Part shown: positions 37,314-49,182 of the stretch, piece by piece
Numbering within the stretch: position 1 is the stretch's first letter
Layout: the number at the start of each line of letters is the position of its first letter
Origin: an uncultured Paracoccaceae bacterium
GTDB lineage: Bacteria > Pseudomonadota > Alphaproteobacteria > Rhodobacterales > Rhodobacteraceae
Direction: 5' to 3'
Assembly (NCBI GenBank): GCA_934500835.1
Contig: CAKSTR010000005.1
Span: 251,025 to 315,024 of the forward strand
DNA: 64,000 bases
Notes under the pieces: generated by a model
Database searches by the model: none
The model's input: the letters and a program-made list of their open reading frames with translations, nothing else
Told to the model about the DNA's origin: nothing
Made by a program: the position numbers and the translations under genes

Positions 37314-38066
37314 ATGCACCTCGACGTGCTTGACCTGCGCAATTTCTATTATCGCACCCGGCTTGGCCGGGTGGCGCAGCGTGCGATCCGCGATCAGGTG
37401 GTGCGGCTCTGGCCGTCGGCGGCGGGGCAGACCGTGGTGGGCTTTGGTTTCGCCGTGCCGCTCTTGCGGCCCTATCTGGCGGACGCGCGGCGGGTGGTCG
37501 GGCTGATGCCGGGGCCGCAGGGGGTCATGCCATGGCCTGCCGGGATGGAGAATGTCTCGGTGCTGTGCGAGGATACCAGCTGGCCGGTGTCCACCGGGCT
37601 GGTGGACCGGCTGGTGCTGATGCACGGGCTGGAGACCAGCGAGCAGCCCGGCGCGGTGCTGGAAGAGGCGCATCGCGTGCTTGGCCCCGGCGGCAAGGCG
37701 CTGTTCGTGGTGCCGAACCGGGCGGGGCTGTGGTCGCGGCGGGATGGCACGCCCTTCGGTTTCGGCCGGCCCTATTCGGGCGCGCAGCTTGAGGCGCAGC
37801 TGAAGCGCCACGGCTTCACGCCCGAACGCAGCCTGACCGTGCTGCACGCCCCGCCCAGCAATCTGCCGTTCTGGCTGCGGACCGCGAACTTCTGGGAGAA
37901 CGCGGGGCGGCGCCTGCCCTGGCTGTCGGGGGGCGTGCTGATGGTCGAAGCCTCGAAACAGGTCTATGCGCCGACCCGTGGCGGCCTTGGCGCCGTGGTG
38001 AAAAAGCCGCTGCGCGTGCTTGAGGGCGTGCGCGGCACGCCCGAGCCGGTGCTTGGCAGGCACTAG
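37314..38066 (+). CDS. SAM-dependent methyltransferase, class I
   Basis: The 250-residue protein has a Methyltransf_11-like core. [15 protein letters not shown] stands in for the glycine-rich SAM loop, followed by an acidic segment near [15 protein letters not shown] and the motif [19 protein letters not shown]. The target is unknown. It is divergent from gloB, an arrangement I consider typical of this order, though the functional link is unclear. A GC-rich hairpin follows its stop. Confidence 0.82.
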   Translation: MHLDVLDLRNFYYRTRLGRVAQRAIRDQVVRLWPSAAGQTVVGFGFAVPLLRPYLADARRVVGLMPGPQGVMPWPAGMENVSVLCEDTSWPVSTGLVDRLVLMHGLETSEQPGAVLEEAHRVLGPGGKALFVVPNRAGLWSRRDGTPFGFGRPYSGAQLEAQLKRHGFTPERSLTVLHAPPSNLPFWLRTANFWENAGRRLPWLSGGVLMVEASKQVYAPTRGGLGAVVKKPLRVLEGVRGTPEPVLGRH

Positions 38067-38067
38067 G

Positions 38068-38096
38068 GGCAGGGCGCCCCCGGGGCGCCCCGTGCC
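38068..38096. terminator. GC-rich hairpin between convergent genes
   Basis: GGGCGCC (38072-38078) can pair with GGCGCCC (38084-38090), extended by GGCA/TGCC. There is no T run, so terminator activity is uncertain. Confidence 0.4.
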
Positions 38097-38180
38097 ATCC
38101 TGGACCAGACATCCGGCGGCAGGACCGGCAGATCTGCAAACCGCCTTGCGGCCTTTGCCGCAAGACGGGTCATCGGCAGA

Positions 38181-38735
38181 TCAGATCACCCGCACTTTCG
38201 TGCCGATCGGGCAGATCTCGAACAGTTCGGCGATCATCTCGTTGTAAAGCCCGATGCAACCGTCCGAGGATTTTCGGCCGATCTTCCGCGTGTCGTGGGT
38301 GCCGTGGATGATATAGGCGGGCCAGCTCAGATACATCGCATGGGTGCCGAGGGGATTCTCGGGACCGGGCGGGATCGGCTTCCAGTCGGGGTGCCGCTCC
38401 ATCTGCGAGGGGGTCGGGGTCCAGCTGGGGCCGACCTTCTTGCGCACGATCTCGGTATAGCCGCGCTTGGTCAACTCGTCCGAGATCGGCACCGAGGTCG
38501 GGAAAAGCCGGTGGTTTTCGCCCTTGGCATCCCACCAGTGCAGCGCGCGCGAGAGGGTGTCGGCGACGATCATCGGCTGGCCTGCGCGGTCGAAATGATC
38601 CCGCCAGTCCTGCATGCGGAAGCCAGAGGCGTTGTTGCGGTTGGTGCTGCCGGTTTCGGCCCGTGCCAGGGCGGGCACTGCCAGCAGGCCTGCGCCAAGG
38701 ATCAGCGCGTTGCGACGGGTCAGGGATCGGGTCAT
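38181..38735 (-). CDS. L,D-transpeptidase (YkuD family)
   Basis: The 184-residue exported enzyme forms or edits 3-3 peptidoglycan cross-links, or attaches proteins to murein. The N-terminus (SLTRRNALILGAG) has twin arginines and may be a Tat signal, cleaved after ARA. The catalytic motif is intact: His in IIHGTHDTRKIG and Cys in KSSDGCIGL; the last position is Leu instead of the usual Arg. It is transcribed alone, divergent from the ATP synthase operon with 319 bp between. Confidence 0.92.
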   Translation of the reverse strand: MTRSLTRRNALILGAGLLAVPALARAETGSTNRNNASGFRMQDWRDHFDRAGQPMIVADTLSRALHWWDAKGENHRLFPTSVPISDELTKRGYTEIVRKKVGPSWTPTPSQMERHPDWKPIPPGPENPLGTHAMYLSWPAYIIHGTHDTRKIGRKSSDGCIGLYNEMIAELFEICPIGTKVRVI

Positions 38736-39054
38736 GGTGGCCTCTTTCCGTGTTCATCTTTGGTTTCACCGCCCTTTTCGGCCGCGGACCGGTCCGGGGT
38801 CAACCGGTCGGGGCACGGACTCACGGCCAGTTGAAACCGCCGTGATCCGGCCCGCCCAAACTGTCTTTGTATCCGCAGCGCTAACAGCGACGAAATGACG
38901 TCCACCACAGTCAAGTTTCGGTGAGCAACCCGGTTGCGAGGTCTGGAATGCTCTGCTAAGGACGCCGCGATATCGGAATTTGCACGGGCTCTCTGCACAT
39001 GGCGGCCACGCCATGAACAGACAAGGTAAGCCCCGCGACATGGGAAGGGATGAC
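38736..39054. other. Intergenic region before atpH
   Basis: These 319 bp separate the L,D-transpeptidase from the ATP synthase operon. They contain the predicted atp promoter at 38934-38962 and short GC-rich inverted repeats near 38785-38810 (ACCGGTCC, ACCGGT). No further gene is seen. Confidence 0.6.
38934..38962 (+). promoter_or_regulatory. Probable promoter of the atpHAGDC operon
   Basis: TTGCGA, a 17-bp spacer and TAAGGA lie 92 bp before the atpH start. Confidence 0.45.
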
Positions 39055-39614
39055 GTGTCCGAACCAGCTTCTGTTTCCGCAGGAATCGCCGCGCGCTATG
39101 CCAGCGCGCTTTTCGACCTGGCTCGTGACGAAGGCGCGCTTGAGGCTGTGGATGCCGACACCCGGGCGTTGAAGGCCGCTCTGGCCGAAAGCCCCGAACT
39201 GACCGCCATGATCGCCTCGCCGGTCATCGGTCGCGCCGAACAATCCGCCGCGATTGCCGCGATTTCCGCCAAGATGGGGCTGAACGGCCTGACCGCGAAC
39301 ACGCTGACGCTGATGGCCGACAAGCGCCGCCTCTTCGTCCTGCCGCAACTTCTGGCGGAACTGGGCAATCTGATTGCGGACGCCAAGGGCGAGATCACCG
39401 CGGATGTGGCCTCGGCTGCCAAGCTGTCGGCAGCCCAGGCCAAGAAACTGTCCGAGACGCTGGCGGCATCGGCCGGCAAGACCGTCAAACTGAACGCAAC
39501 CGTCGATGAAAGCCTCATCGGCGGTCTTATCGTCAAGCTGGGCTCGACCATGATCGACACGTCGGTCAAGTCGAAGCTCGCTTCCCTGCAGAATGCCATG
39601 AAAGAGGTTGGGTG

Positions 39615-39615
<1 letters not shown>
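39055..39615 (+). CDS. atpH: ATP synthase F1 delta subunit
   Basis: Delta links the F1 head to the peripheral stalk. The 186-residue protein starts at a GTG (39055), giving [20 protein letters not shown], which matches the usual alphaproteobacterial start; AAGGGA precedes it. An upstream ATG at 39040 is less likely. The C-terminal [19 protein letters not shown] is the family signature. The F0 genes are not adjacent, as is normal in this order. The stop overlaps the atpA start (TGATG). Confidence 0.93.
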
Positions 39616-41153
<1,538 letters not shown>

Positions 41154-41174
41154 GCGCCCTGAAGGAGAAGGCAG

Positions 41175-42044
41175 ATGCCAAGCCTGAAGGACCTTAAGAA
41201 CCGGATCGTCAGCGTCAAGAACACGCGGAAGATCACCAAGGCGATGCAGATGGTCGCCGCCGCAAAACTGCGCCGTGCGCAGGAAGCGGCGGAGGCCGGC
41301 CGTCCCTATGCCGAGCGGATGAACGCGGTCATGGCCTCGCTCGCTGCCGGCGTGTCGGGGTCGGGCAGCGCGCCGCGCCTGCTTGCCGGCAACGGCAAGG
41401 ATCAGACCCACCTTCTGGTGGTGATGACGGCGGAGCGCGGCCTCTGCGGCGGGTTCAACTCGTCGATCGCCAAGCTGGCGCGCACCCGCGCGGCGGAACT
41501 GGCTGCACAGGGCAAGACGGTGAAGATCCTCACCGTCGGCAAGAAGGGCCGTGAACAGCTGCGGCGCGACTGGGCCCATGCTTTCGCCGGCCATGTCGAC
41601 CTGTCGGATGTCAAGCGCGTGGGCTATGCCAACGCCGCCGAGATCGCCCGCCAGATCACCGCCACCTTCGATGCCGGCGAAGCCGATGTGGTGACGATCT
41701 TCTACGCACGCTTCCAGTCGGTGATCAGCCAGATCCCGACCGCGCAGCAGATCATCCCCGCCAGCTTCGAAGGGGGGGCCGCTTCCAACGCGCTTTACGA
41801 TTACGAGCCGTCGGAAGAAGCTATCCTCGCCGATCTTCTGCCGCGCAACGTGGCGACGCAGGTCTTCACCGCCCTCCTTGAAAACGGCGCCTCGGAGCAG
41901 GGCGCGCGGATGTCCGCCATGGACAACGCGACCCGCAACGCCGGCGACATGATCAACAAGCTGACGATCCAGTTCAACCGGAGCCGTCAGGCCGCGATCA
42001 CCAAGGAACTCATCGAAATCATCTCGGGCGCCGAGGCGCTCTGA
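41175..42044 (+). CDS. atpG: ATP synthase F1 gamma subunit
   Basis: Gamma is the rotating shaft inside the alpha-beta hexamer. The 289-residue protein begins [20 protein letters not shown] and carries [15 protein letters not shown] at the N-terminal helix. It ends with the C-terminal helix [15 protein letters not shown] and [28 protein letters not shown] precedes the ATG. Length is normal. Confidence 0.98.
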   Translation: MPSLKDLKNRIVSVKNTRKITKAMQMVAAAKLRRAQEAAEAGRPYAERMNAVMASLAAGVSGSGSAPRLLAGNGKDQTHLLVVMTAERGLCGGFNSSIAKLARTRAAELAAQGKTVKILTVGKKGREQLRRDWAHAFAGHVDLSDVKRVGYANAAEIARQITATFDAGEADVVTIFYARFQSVISQIPTAQQIIPASFEGGAASNALYDYEPSEEAILADLLPRNVATQVFTALLENGASEQGARMSAMDNATRNAGDMINKLTIQFNRSRQAAITKELIEIISGAEAL

Positions 42045-42061
42045 CGAACCCGGAGATTTAA

Positions 42062-43507
<1,446 letters not shown>

Positions 43508-43517
43508 GGGGGACAGA

Positions 43518-43904
43518 ATGGCAGGCACCCTGCAATTCGACCTGGTCAGCCCCGAGCGGAGGCTTGCCTCCGTTCAGGCGACCGAGGTGCAGATCCCGGG
43601 CGCTGACGGCGACCTGACGGCGATGGAGGGGCATGCCGCCACCATCACCACCCTGCGCCCCGGCATCCTGAAGGCCATTTCGGCCGAAGGGACCAAGTCC
43701 TATGCCGTGACCGGCGGCTTTGCCGAGATCAGCGCCACCTCGGTCTCGGTTCTGGCCGAACGGGCGGTTCCGGTAGAGGAGCTGAACGCACAGCTTCTCG
43801 ACCAGATGATCGCCGAAGCAACCGGCGCTTCGGGTCTGGACAAGGACGGCGCCGACAAGGCGCTGGCCGATCTTCAGGCGATGAAAGCCTCGGCAGGCTT
43901 CTGA
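43518..43904 (+). CDS. atpC: ATP synthase F1 epsilon subunit
   Basis: Epsilon is part of the rotor and inhibits ATP hydrolysis. The 128-residue protein has the N-terminal beta-sandwich ([32 protein letters not shown]) and only a short C-terminal helical part, so inhibition may rest mainly on other factors such as a zeta subunit, known in this order. It follows atpD by 10 bp and is the last gene of the operon. Confidence 0.96.
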   Translation: MAGTLQFDLVSPERRLASVQATEVQIPGADGDLTAMEGHAATITTLRPGILKAISAEGTKSYAVTGGFAEISATSVSVLAERAVPVEELNAQLLDQMIAEATGASGLDKDGADKALADLQAMKASAGF

Positions 43905-43922
43905 CCCCGAATCTCTGCGACC

Positions 43923-43948
43923 AAAGGCCCCGCCCCGCGGGGCCTTTT
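43923..43948 (+). terminator. Rho-independent terminator of the atp operon
   Basis: AAAGGCCCC (43923-43931) pairs with GGGGCCTTT (43939-43947) around a GC-rich loop, followed by T. Confidence 0.88.
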
Positions 43949-44009
43949 CACTTTCGTTACCATTTTTTCGCCCCTTTCGGGCAGTATCCGCCAGTGGAGG
44001 GATGGAGAA

Positions 44010-44363
44010 ATGGCAATGAAACGGGTCGGAAGCGGTATCGGCATCCTTCAGGGGTCGCGCGTGCTGTTTTCCGATTTCGCCGATGGCGGCATGATGTGGA
44101 CCGGCAACGGCAACCGCGAATGCCGCTTTCTGGTCGGCTTCAAGCCGCCTTTCAGTGCGGTGCCTGCGGTGACGGTCGGCATCTCGATGTGGGACATGGA
44201 CCACAAGACCAACTCGCGCGCCGACATCACGGCCGAGAACATCACCGAGAAGGGCTTTCATATCGTCTTCCGCACCTGGGGGGATACGAGGGTGGCCCGC
44301 GTCCGGGCCGACTGGATGGCGATCGGTGCCGTGCGCGATGAGGACGATTGGGACGTCGCCTGA
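44010..44363 (+). CDS. H-type lectin-domain protein
   Basis: The 117-residue protein matches the small H-type lectin fold: FKPPFSAVPAVTVGISMWDM and ITEKGFHIVFRTWGDTRVARV, with the typical beta-sandwich spacing. Eukaryotic relatives bind N-acetylgalactosamine. No signal peptide is present, so it is probably cytoplasmic unless exported by another route. It starts at the ATG at 44010 after GGAGAA. It stands between the atp operon and the Cys-cluster gene, and its partner is unknown. Confidence 0.78.
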   Translation: MAMKRVGSGIGILQGSRVLFSDFADGGMMWTGNGNRECRFLVGFKPPFSAVPAVTVGISMWDMDHKTNSRADITAENITEKGFHIVFRTWGDTRVARVRADWMAIGAVRDEDDWDVA

Positions 44364-44417
44364 GGCTTGCGGGAATCTCCCTTCCCTTTTCCGCCCCGAC
44401 GACGCAATTTGCACGCC

Positions 44418-44870
44418 ATGACCGCGCTGCGCCCGAAATTCTGGGAAACCGTCCCGCTGAAGAAAATGACTCCCGCCGAGTGGGAGGCACTTTGCGACGG
44501 CTGCGGCAAGTGCTGCCTGAACAAGCTGGAGTTCGAGGATACCGGCGAAGTCGCCTATACCTCCATCGCGTGCCGCCTGCTGGATGACGCGACCTGCCGC
44601 TGCACCGATTATGCCAACCGCCGGCGCTTCGTGCCGGAATGCGTGTTCCTGACGCCGAAGACGCTGCCGAAGGTGGCCTATTGGATGCCGCAGACCTGCG
44701 CCTACAAGCGGCTCTGGCAGGGCGAGACGCTGCCTGACTGGCATCCCCTGCTGACCGGCGACCCCGAAAGCACCCATCTCTCCGGCAATTCCGTCCGGGG
44801 CCGCACCGTCCCCGAACACATGATCCCCGAGGAAGACTGGGAAGACTACATCATCGAGGAGACGCCCTGA
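44418..44870 (+). CDS. YcgN family cysteine-cluster protein (UPF0260/UPF0153 type)
   Basis: The 150-residue protein has the cluster CDGCGKCCLNK, followed by CRLLDDATCRCTDY and VPECV and TCAYKR, which should hold zinc or an Fe-S centre. GDPESTHLSGNSVRGRTVPE is conserved in the family. Function is unproven. I start at MTALRPKFWE (44418). The stop overlaps the start of the threonine aldolase gene (TGATG), so the two are coupled. Confidence 0.88.
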   Translation: MTALRPKFWETVPLKKMTPAEWEALCDGCGKCCLNKLEFEDTGEVAYTSIACRLLDDATCRCTDYANRRRFVPECVFLTPKTLPKVAYWMPQTCAYKRLWQGETLPDWHPLLTGDPESTHLSGNSVRGRTVPEHMIPEEDWEDYIIEETP

Positions 44871-45907
44871 TGTTTTTCGCCTCGGACAACACCTCGGGTG
44901 CCGCGCCCGAGATGATGGCGGCGCTGGCCCGGGCCAATGACGGCTATCAGCGCAGCTATGGCGCCGATGCGCTGATGGAACGCGCCCGCGACCGTATCCG
45001 CGACGTGCTTGAGGCCCCGCAGGCCGCTGTCTACCTTGTCGCCACCGGCACCGCCGCCAATGCGCTGTCCATTGCGCTGACGACAAAGCCCTGGGGATCG
45101 GTCTTTTGCCACCGCCTTGCCCATGTGGCCGAGGATGAGTGCAACGCGCCCGAATTCTACGCCGGCGGGGCCAAGCTGGTGCTGGTGGACGGCCCGCATG
45201 GCCGGATGACCCCCGAGGCGCTGTCGGCACAGCTGGCGCGGATCGGCGCCGGCGGGGTGCATTCCCTGCAGACCGGCATGCTGACCCTGACCAACGTGAC
45301 CGAGGCAGGCACCGTCTATTCCCCGGCCGAGATCGCCACGCTGACGGCGCTGGCGAAGGCGCGCGGCCTGCCCTGCCATCTGGACGGCGCGCGCTTTGCC
45401 AATGCGCTGGTGGCGACGGGGGCGACACCGGCCGAGATGACCTGGAAGGCCGGGATCGACATCCTCTCCTTCGGCGGCACCAAGAACGGCTGCCTTGGCG
45501 TCGAGGCGGTGGTGATCTTCGATCCCGCCCGCGCCGAGGAGTTCGAACTGCGCCGGAAACGCGGCGGGCATCTTTTCTCGAAGCATCGCTTCCTGTCGGC
45601 CCAGTTCGAGGCCTATCTGGCGGACAACCTGTGGCTGCGCCTGGCGGCACAGGCCAATGCCATGGGCGCCAGGCTGGCCGAAGGCCTCTCCCGCCGCAAC
45701 GAGGTGGAGCAAAGCCATCCCGTGCAGGCCAACATGATGTTCCCCGAGTGGAACGCCGGCACCCATGCCGGGCTGAAGGCCGCAGGTGCGGAATACTACG
45801 CCTGGGATCTGCCCGAAGGGCGCGAAGGGGCGCGGCTTGTCACCAGCTGGTCAACGACCGAGGGCGACGTGGATGCCTTCCTGCAGGCCTTCGGGCGCAA
45901 CGCCTGA
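44870..45907 (+). CDS. ltaE: Low-specificity L-threonine aldolase
   Basis: This PLP enzyme splits threonine or allo-threonine to glycine and acetaldehyde. The 345-residue protein has FFASDNTSGAAPEMMAAL, HVAEDECNAPEF, CHLDGARFANAL and the PLP lysine in SFGGTKNGCLGVEAVV. Length is normal for the beta-eliminating lyase family. It overlaps the Cys-cluster gene upstream. A pair of perfect palindromes follows its stop. Confidence 0.92.
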   Translation: MFFASDNTSGAAPEMMAALARANDGYQRSYGADALMERARDRIRDVLEAPQAAVYLVATGTAANALSIALTTKPWGSVFCHRLAHVAEDECNAPEFYAGGAKLVLVDGPHGRMTPEALSAQLARIGAGGVHSLQTGMLTLTNVTEAGTVYSPAEIATLTALAKARGLPCHLDGARFANALVATGATPAEMTWKAGIDILSFGGTKNGCLGVEAVVIFDPARAEEFELRRKRGGHLFSKHRFLSAQFEAYLADNLWLRLAAQANAMGARLAEGLSRRNEVEQSHPVQANMMFPEWNAGTHAGLKAAGAEYYAWDLPEGREGARLVTSWSTTEGDVDAFLQAFGRNA

Positions 45908-45913
45908 CCGGCC

Positions 45914-45959
45914 GCAAAAATCTTCGAAGATTTTTGCCAAATTCCTTCGAAGGAATTTG
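45914..45959. terminator. Two adjacent perfect palindromes between convergent genes
   Basis: A 24-bp palindrome (45914-45937, GCAAAAATCTTC and its complement) directly abuts a 22-bp palindrome (45938-45959, CAAATTCCTTC and its complement). They fill the gap between the stops of ltaE and the convergent hydrolase gene. The second is nearly identical to 62822-62843. Confidence 0.9.
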
Positions 45960-45965
45960 TCCCGC

Positions 45966-46766
45966 TCAGCTCCCGGCCAGATGCGCCTGAACTGCCGGGG
46001 CGAGCATGTCGGGGTGGGTGATCGGCATCATATGCGCCGCCCCGGCGATTTCCATCCGCGTCACCCGCGGCAGCCGTGCCGCCAGCGCCTCATGGATGGC
46101 GTTGACGATGGGCGGGCTGTTCGCCCCCTGGACCAGCAGCACCGGCAGGTCCAGCCCCTCCAGCCCGCCGGGGCGCAGCATCTGCGCATTGTCCAGCACC
46201 AGCGCCGGATTGGCCGCAGGGATCAGGTGGATGCGGTCCACGATATAGCGCCGCTGCCGCTCGGGCAGATCGGACAGTGCCTCGCCCGCGCCCCATTCGG
46301 CGTGGAAGCGGGAGGCGGCCTCTTCGCGGTTCTGCGCAATCATCGCGGCCAGGTCGACCTGCGAGCGGGACATTTCCACATAGGCCGGGGTTGCCCGGGC
46401 GGCGGCGAATAGCACAGGTTCCACCAGCATCAGGCTGCGCACCAGCCCCGGATTCTCAAGCGCGATCCGCAGGGCGACGGTGCCGCCGAAACTGTGGCCG
46501 AACAGGTCGATCCGGCCGCCCTGTGCAAGCTGGCGGGCAAGGGCGGTGGCCTGCGCGGTTGCAAGCGCGTGCAGATCCTGCACGCCATCCCAATCGGCAG
46601 CGCGCCCGTGGCCGGGATGGTCCGAGGCCGTCAGCGAAAGCCCCTCCAGCCGCTGCGCCAGCCCCGCCCAGGCCCCGGAATGGGCCAGCGCGCAATGCAG
46701 CGCCAGAACCGGGCGCGGGCCGTGGCCCCAGTTGCGGGTCGGGACGGTGGCAGAGGGATCGGACAT
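45966..46766 (-). CDS. Alpha/beta-fold hydrolase
   Basis: The 266-residue protein has the canonical nucleophile elbow FGHSFGGTVALRIA and the oxyanion region ALHCALAHSGAWAG. The late His lies in IAGAAHMMPITHPD. The substrate is unknown; homologues include esterases and haloperoxidases. I start at MSDPSAT (46766). It is divergent from prs and convergent with ltaE. Confidence 0.85.
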   Translation of the reverse strand: MSDPSATVPTRNWGHGPRPVLALHCALAHSGAWAGLAQRLEGLSLTASDHPGHGRAADWDGVQDLHALATAQATALARQLAQGGRIDLFGHSFGGTVALRIALENPGLVRSLMLVEPVLFAAARATPAYVEMSRSQVDLAAMIAQNREEAASRFHAEWGAGEALSDLPERQRRYIVDRIHLIPAANPALVLDNAQMLRPGGLEGLDLPVLLVQGANSPPIVNAIHEALAARLPRVTRMEIAGAAHMMPITHPDMLAPAVQAHLAGS

Positions 46767-46862
46767 GGCGCGCACCTTCGCAAAGCCCGGCCGGCATAGC
46801 CCGTGCGCAGGGCTGGCGGCAAGCCATCTTGCTGCAACTCCGCTTTTCGGCGCAGCCCCCCT

Positions 46863-46890
46863 TTGCCCGGCCCCCGTCGGGTGCTATCCC
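46863..46890 (+). promoter_or_regulatory. Possible promoter of prs
   Basis: TTGCCC, a 16-bp spacer and TATCCC lie 38 bp before the prs ATG. Confidence 0.35.
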
Positions 46891-46928
46891 GCCCGCAACC
46901 GATTCCGCCCTGGCCCCCGGAGTTTCCA

Positions 46929-47948
46929 ATGCCCGCCATCACCGAGCCGAAGCTGATCTCCGGCAATGCCAATCTTTCCCTGGCCAAGGCCATCGCGCGC
47001 CGGATGTCGATGCATCGGGGAATGAGCGTCAATCTGGTGGATGCCCGGGTCGAGCGGTTCAACGATCAGGAGGTCTTTGTCGAGGTGTTCGAGAATGTGC
47101 GGGGCGAGGACATGTATGTCATCCAGCCCACCTCGAACCCGTCGAACGACAACCTGATGGAGCTTCTGATCATGACCGACGCGCTGCGCCGGTCCTCGGC
47201 CAGCCGGATCACCGCCGTGATCCCCTATTTCGGCTATGCAAGGCAAGACCGCCGCGCCAAGGCGCGCACGCCGATCACGGCAAAGCTGGTCGCCAACATG
47301 ATCGAGACTGCGGGCATCGACCGGGTGCTGACGCTGGATCTGCATGCCGCGCAGATCCAGGGCTTCTTCGACATCCCGGTGGACAACCTTTACGCCAGCC
47401 CGATCTTTGCCCTGGATATCGAGCATCACTTCAAGGGCCAGATGGACGATCTGATGATCGTCTCGCCCGATGTGGGCGGCGTGGCCCGCGCGCGCGAACT
47501 GGCCAAGCGGATCGCAGCCCCCCTGGCCATCGTCGACAAGCGGCGCGAAAAGGCGGGCGAAGTGGCCGAGATGACAGTGATCGGCAATGTATCGGGCAAG
47601 AAATGCATCATCGTCGATGACATCTGTGACACCGCCGGCACCCTGTGCAAGGCGGCCGAGACGCTGATGGAAGCTGGCGCGACCGAGGTTCACAGCTACA
47701 TCACCCATGGCGTCCTCAGCGGCCCGGCGGTGGAACGGGTGTCGAATTCGGTGATGAAGTCGCTGGTGATCACCGATTCCATCGAACAGGGCGAGAAGGT
47801 CCTGGCCGCCAAGAACATCCGGGTGGTGCCCACCGCGCCGATGTTCGCGCAGGCCATCCTGAACATCTGGGGCGGCATGTCGGTGTCCTCGCTGTTCGAG
47901 ACCGAGACGCTGACGCCGATCTACGAAGGCTTCTACCCGCGGGCGTGA
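46929..47948 (+). CDS. prs: Ribose-phosphate pyrophosphokinase
   Basis: Prs makes PRPP from ribose 5-phosphate and ATP, feeding purine, pyrimidine, histidine and NAD synthesis. The 339-residue protein has the flexible catalytic loop [15 protein letters not shown], the metal-binding [15 protein letters not shown] and the PRPP loop [11 protein letters not shown]. It is somewhat longer than the E. coli enzyme, as usual here. It supplies substrate for the pur and his genes of this window. Confidence 0.97.
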   Translation: MPAITEPKLISGNANLSLAKAIARRMSMHRGMSVNLVDARVERFNDQEVFVEVFENVRGEDMYVIQPTSNPSNDNLMELLIMTDALRRSSASRITAVIPYFGYARQDRRAKARTPITAKLVANMIETAGIDRVLTLDLHAAQIQGFFDIPVDNLYASPIFALDIEHHFKGQMDDLMIVSPDVGGVARARELAKRIAAPLAIVDKRREKAGEVAEMTVIGNVSGKKCIIVDDICDTAGTLCKAAETLMEAGATEVHSYITHGVLSGPAVERVSNSVMKSLVITDSIEQGEKVLAAKNIRVVPTAPMFAQAILNIWGGMSVSSLFETETLTPIYEGFYPRA

Positions 47949-48107
47949 GTGACTTGGAGCTGCACAGGGCAGGCAGGCTTCACATAACTGACCGGTATCT
48001 CTCATAGCTGCATGATGCCGCCGCAAAGATCTTTTTTCGCAGATTATTGCCATTGTCGCGCCCCAATCCGCACCGAAGTTGGATTGTGACCGACCCATGG
48101 ATTGATC

Positions 48108-49169
48108 ATGTATCTGCCCAACATCACCGATACCGATACCGGCTTTACCACCCATTTGCGACACGCTGCCCGGCAGCATCGGCTACTGTTCGTGATTGTC
48201 TTCTTTTATGCGATGTTGTCCTTGGGGATCAGCCTGGCAATCCACACCACGACTGTGGATCAGAAGCTGACGAGCTTGGTCAACAGCTTCTTGTCCATGC
48301 TGCCGATGATGGCCTACTTCCTGCTTGCCTGGCGATATCTCACACAACGGTTCACGGTACCGGTCGAACATCGCAAAGGTTGGCTGAAGGCTGATCTGAA
48401 GCGCACGATGACCGATCCGGATCGGCTGGCCTCGGCTTTGATCGGCCTTCTGCTGATGGTTGTCGTGCTGGTGTCTTTTGCCCAGCTTAAGCGGTTGATT
48501 CCAATCATCCAGCCCTTTGCCTGGGACGAAAGTTTCATCGCATTGGATCAGGCTATACATTTTGGCGTGAACCCCTGGAGGATCGCCCACGCCATCGCAG
48601 GCTATTCCCTTGTTATCACTTTCCTTACCGGCGCCTATAACTTCTGGCTGTTTCTGATGTATTTCAGCCTGATCTTCGCCTGTTTCAGTACGGCCAACCG
48701 GGTGGCCCGGATGCAGTATCTGGTTGCCTTCGTCCTCACCTGGGCTATTGGCGGAAATCTCTTCGCCACGATATTCTCCAGCGCCGGCCCTGTGTATGTT
48801 GAGCGACTGGGTCTGGGAGAGTATTTCGCACCGCTACTGACGATTCTGCAAACACATGCACAGGTGCAGCCCATCACCGTGGTAGAGACGCAGGACCTGC
48901 TGTGGTCATTCTATATCGCGCCCGAGAGCCTGAGCGGTATCTCGGCCTTTCCGTCAATGCATGTGGCGTCGACGACACTGATGGCGCTGTACGCAGCCGC
49001 ATACAACCGCCGCTTCGGACAAATTATGACCGGCTTTGCGGTGGTGATCATGCTGGGGTCGGTGTTGTTGGCCTGGCACTACGCAGTAGACGGATATGCC
49101 GGGGCGCTGATTGCGCTGGCCTGCTGGTGGGGGGCTGGCCGGTTGGTGCGGCGTTTCCAACCAGAGTGA
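48108..49169 (+). CDS. PAP2-superfamily integral membrane phosphatase
   Basis: The 353-residue protein has about seven or eight membrane helices. It carries acid-phosphatase signatures near the C-terminus: SAFPSMHVASTTLMALY with the catalytic His, and LLAWHYAVDGYAGALI. This pattern fits the PAP2_3 / inositolphosphotransferase-like group, so a lipid phosphatase or phosphotransferase role is likely. I prefer the ATG at 48108 over a TTG 6 bp upstream. Codon use is clearly less GC-rich than that of prs and ribF on either side, which suggests acquisition. Confidence 0.78.
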   Translation: MYLPNITDTDTGFTTHLRHAARQHRLLFVIVFFYAMLSLGISLAIHTTTVDQKLTSLVNSFLSMLPMMAYFLLAWRYLTQRFTVPVEHRKGWLKADLKRTMTDPDRLASALIGLLLMVVVLVSFAQLKRLIPIIQPFAWDESFIALDQAIHFGVNPWRIAHAIAGYSLVITFLTGAYNFWLFLMYFSLIFACFSTANRVARMQYLVAFVLTWAIGGNLFATIFSSAGPVYVERLGLGEYFAPLLTILQTHAQVQPITVVETQDLLWSFYIAPESLSGISAFPSMHVASTTLMALYAAAYNRRFGQIMTGFAVVIMLGSVLLAWHYAVDGYAGALIALACWWGAGRLVRRFQPE

Positions 49170-49182
49170 TGCTGACTTGGCC

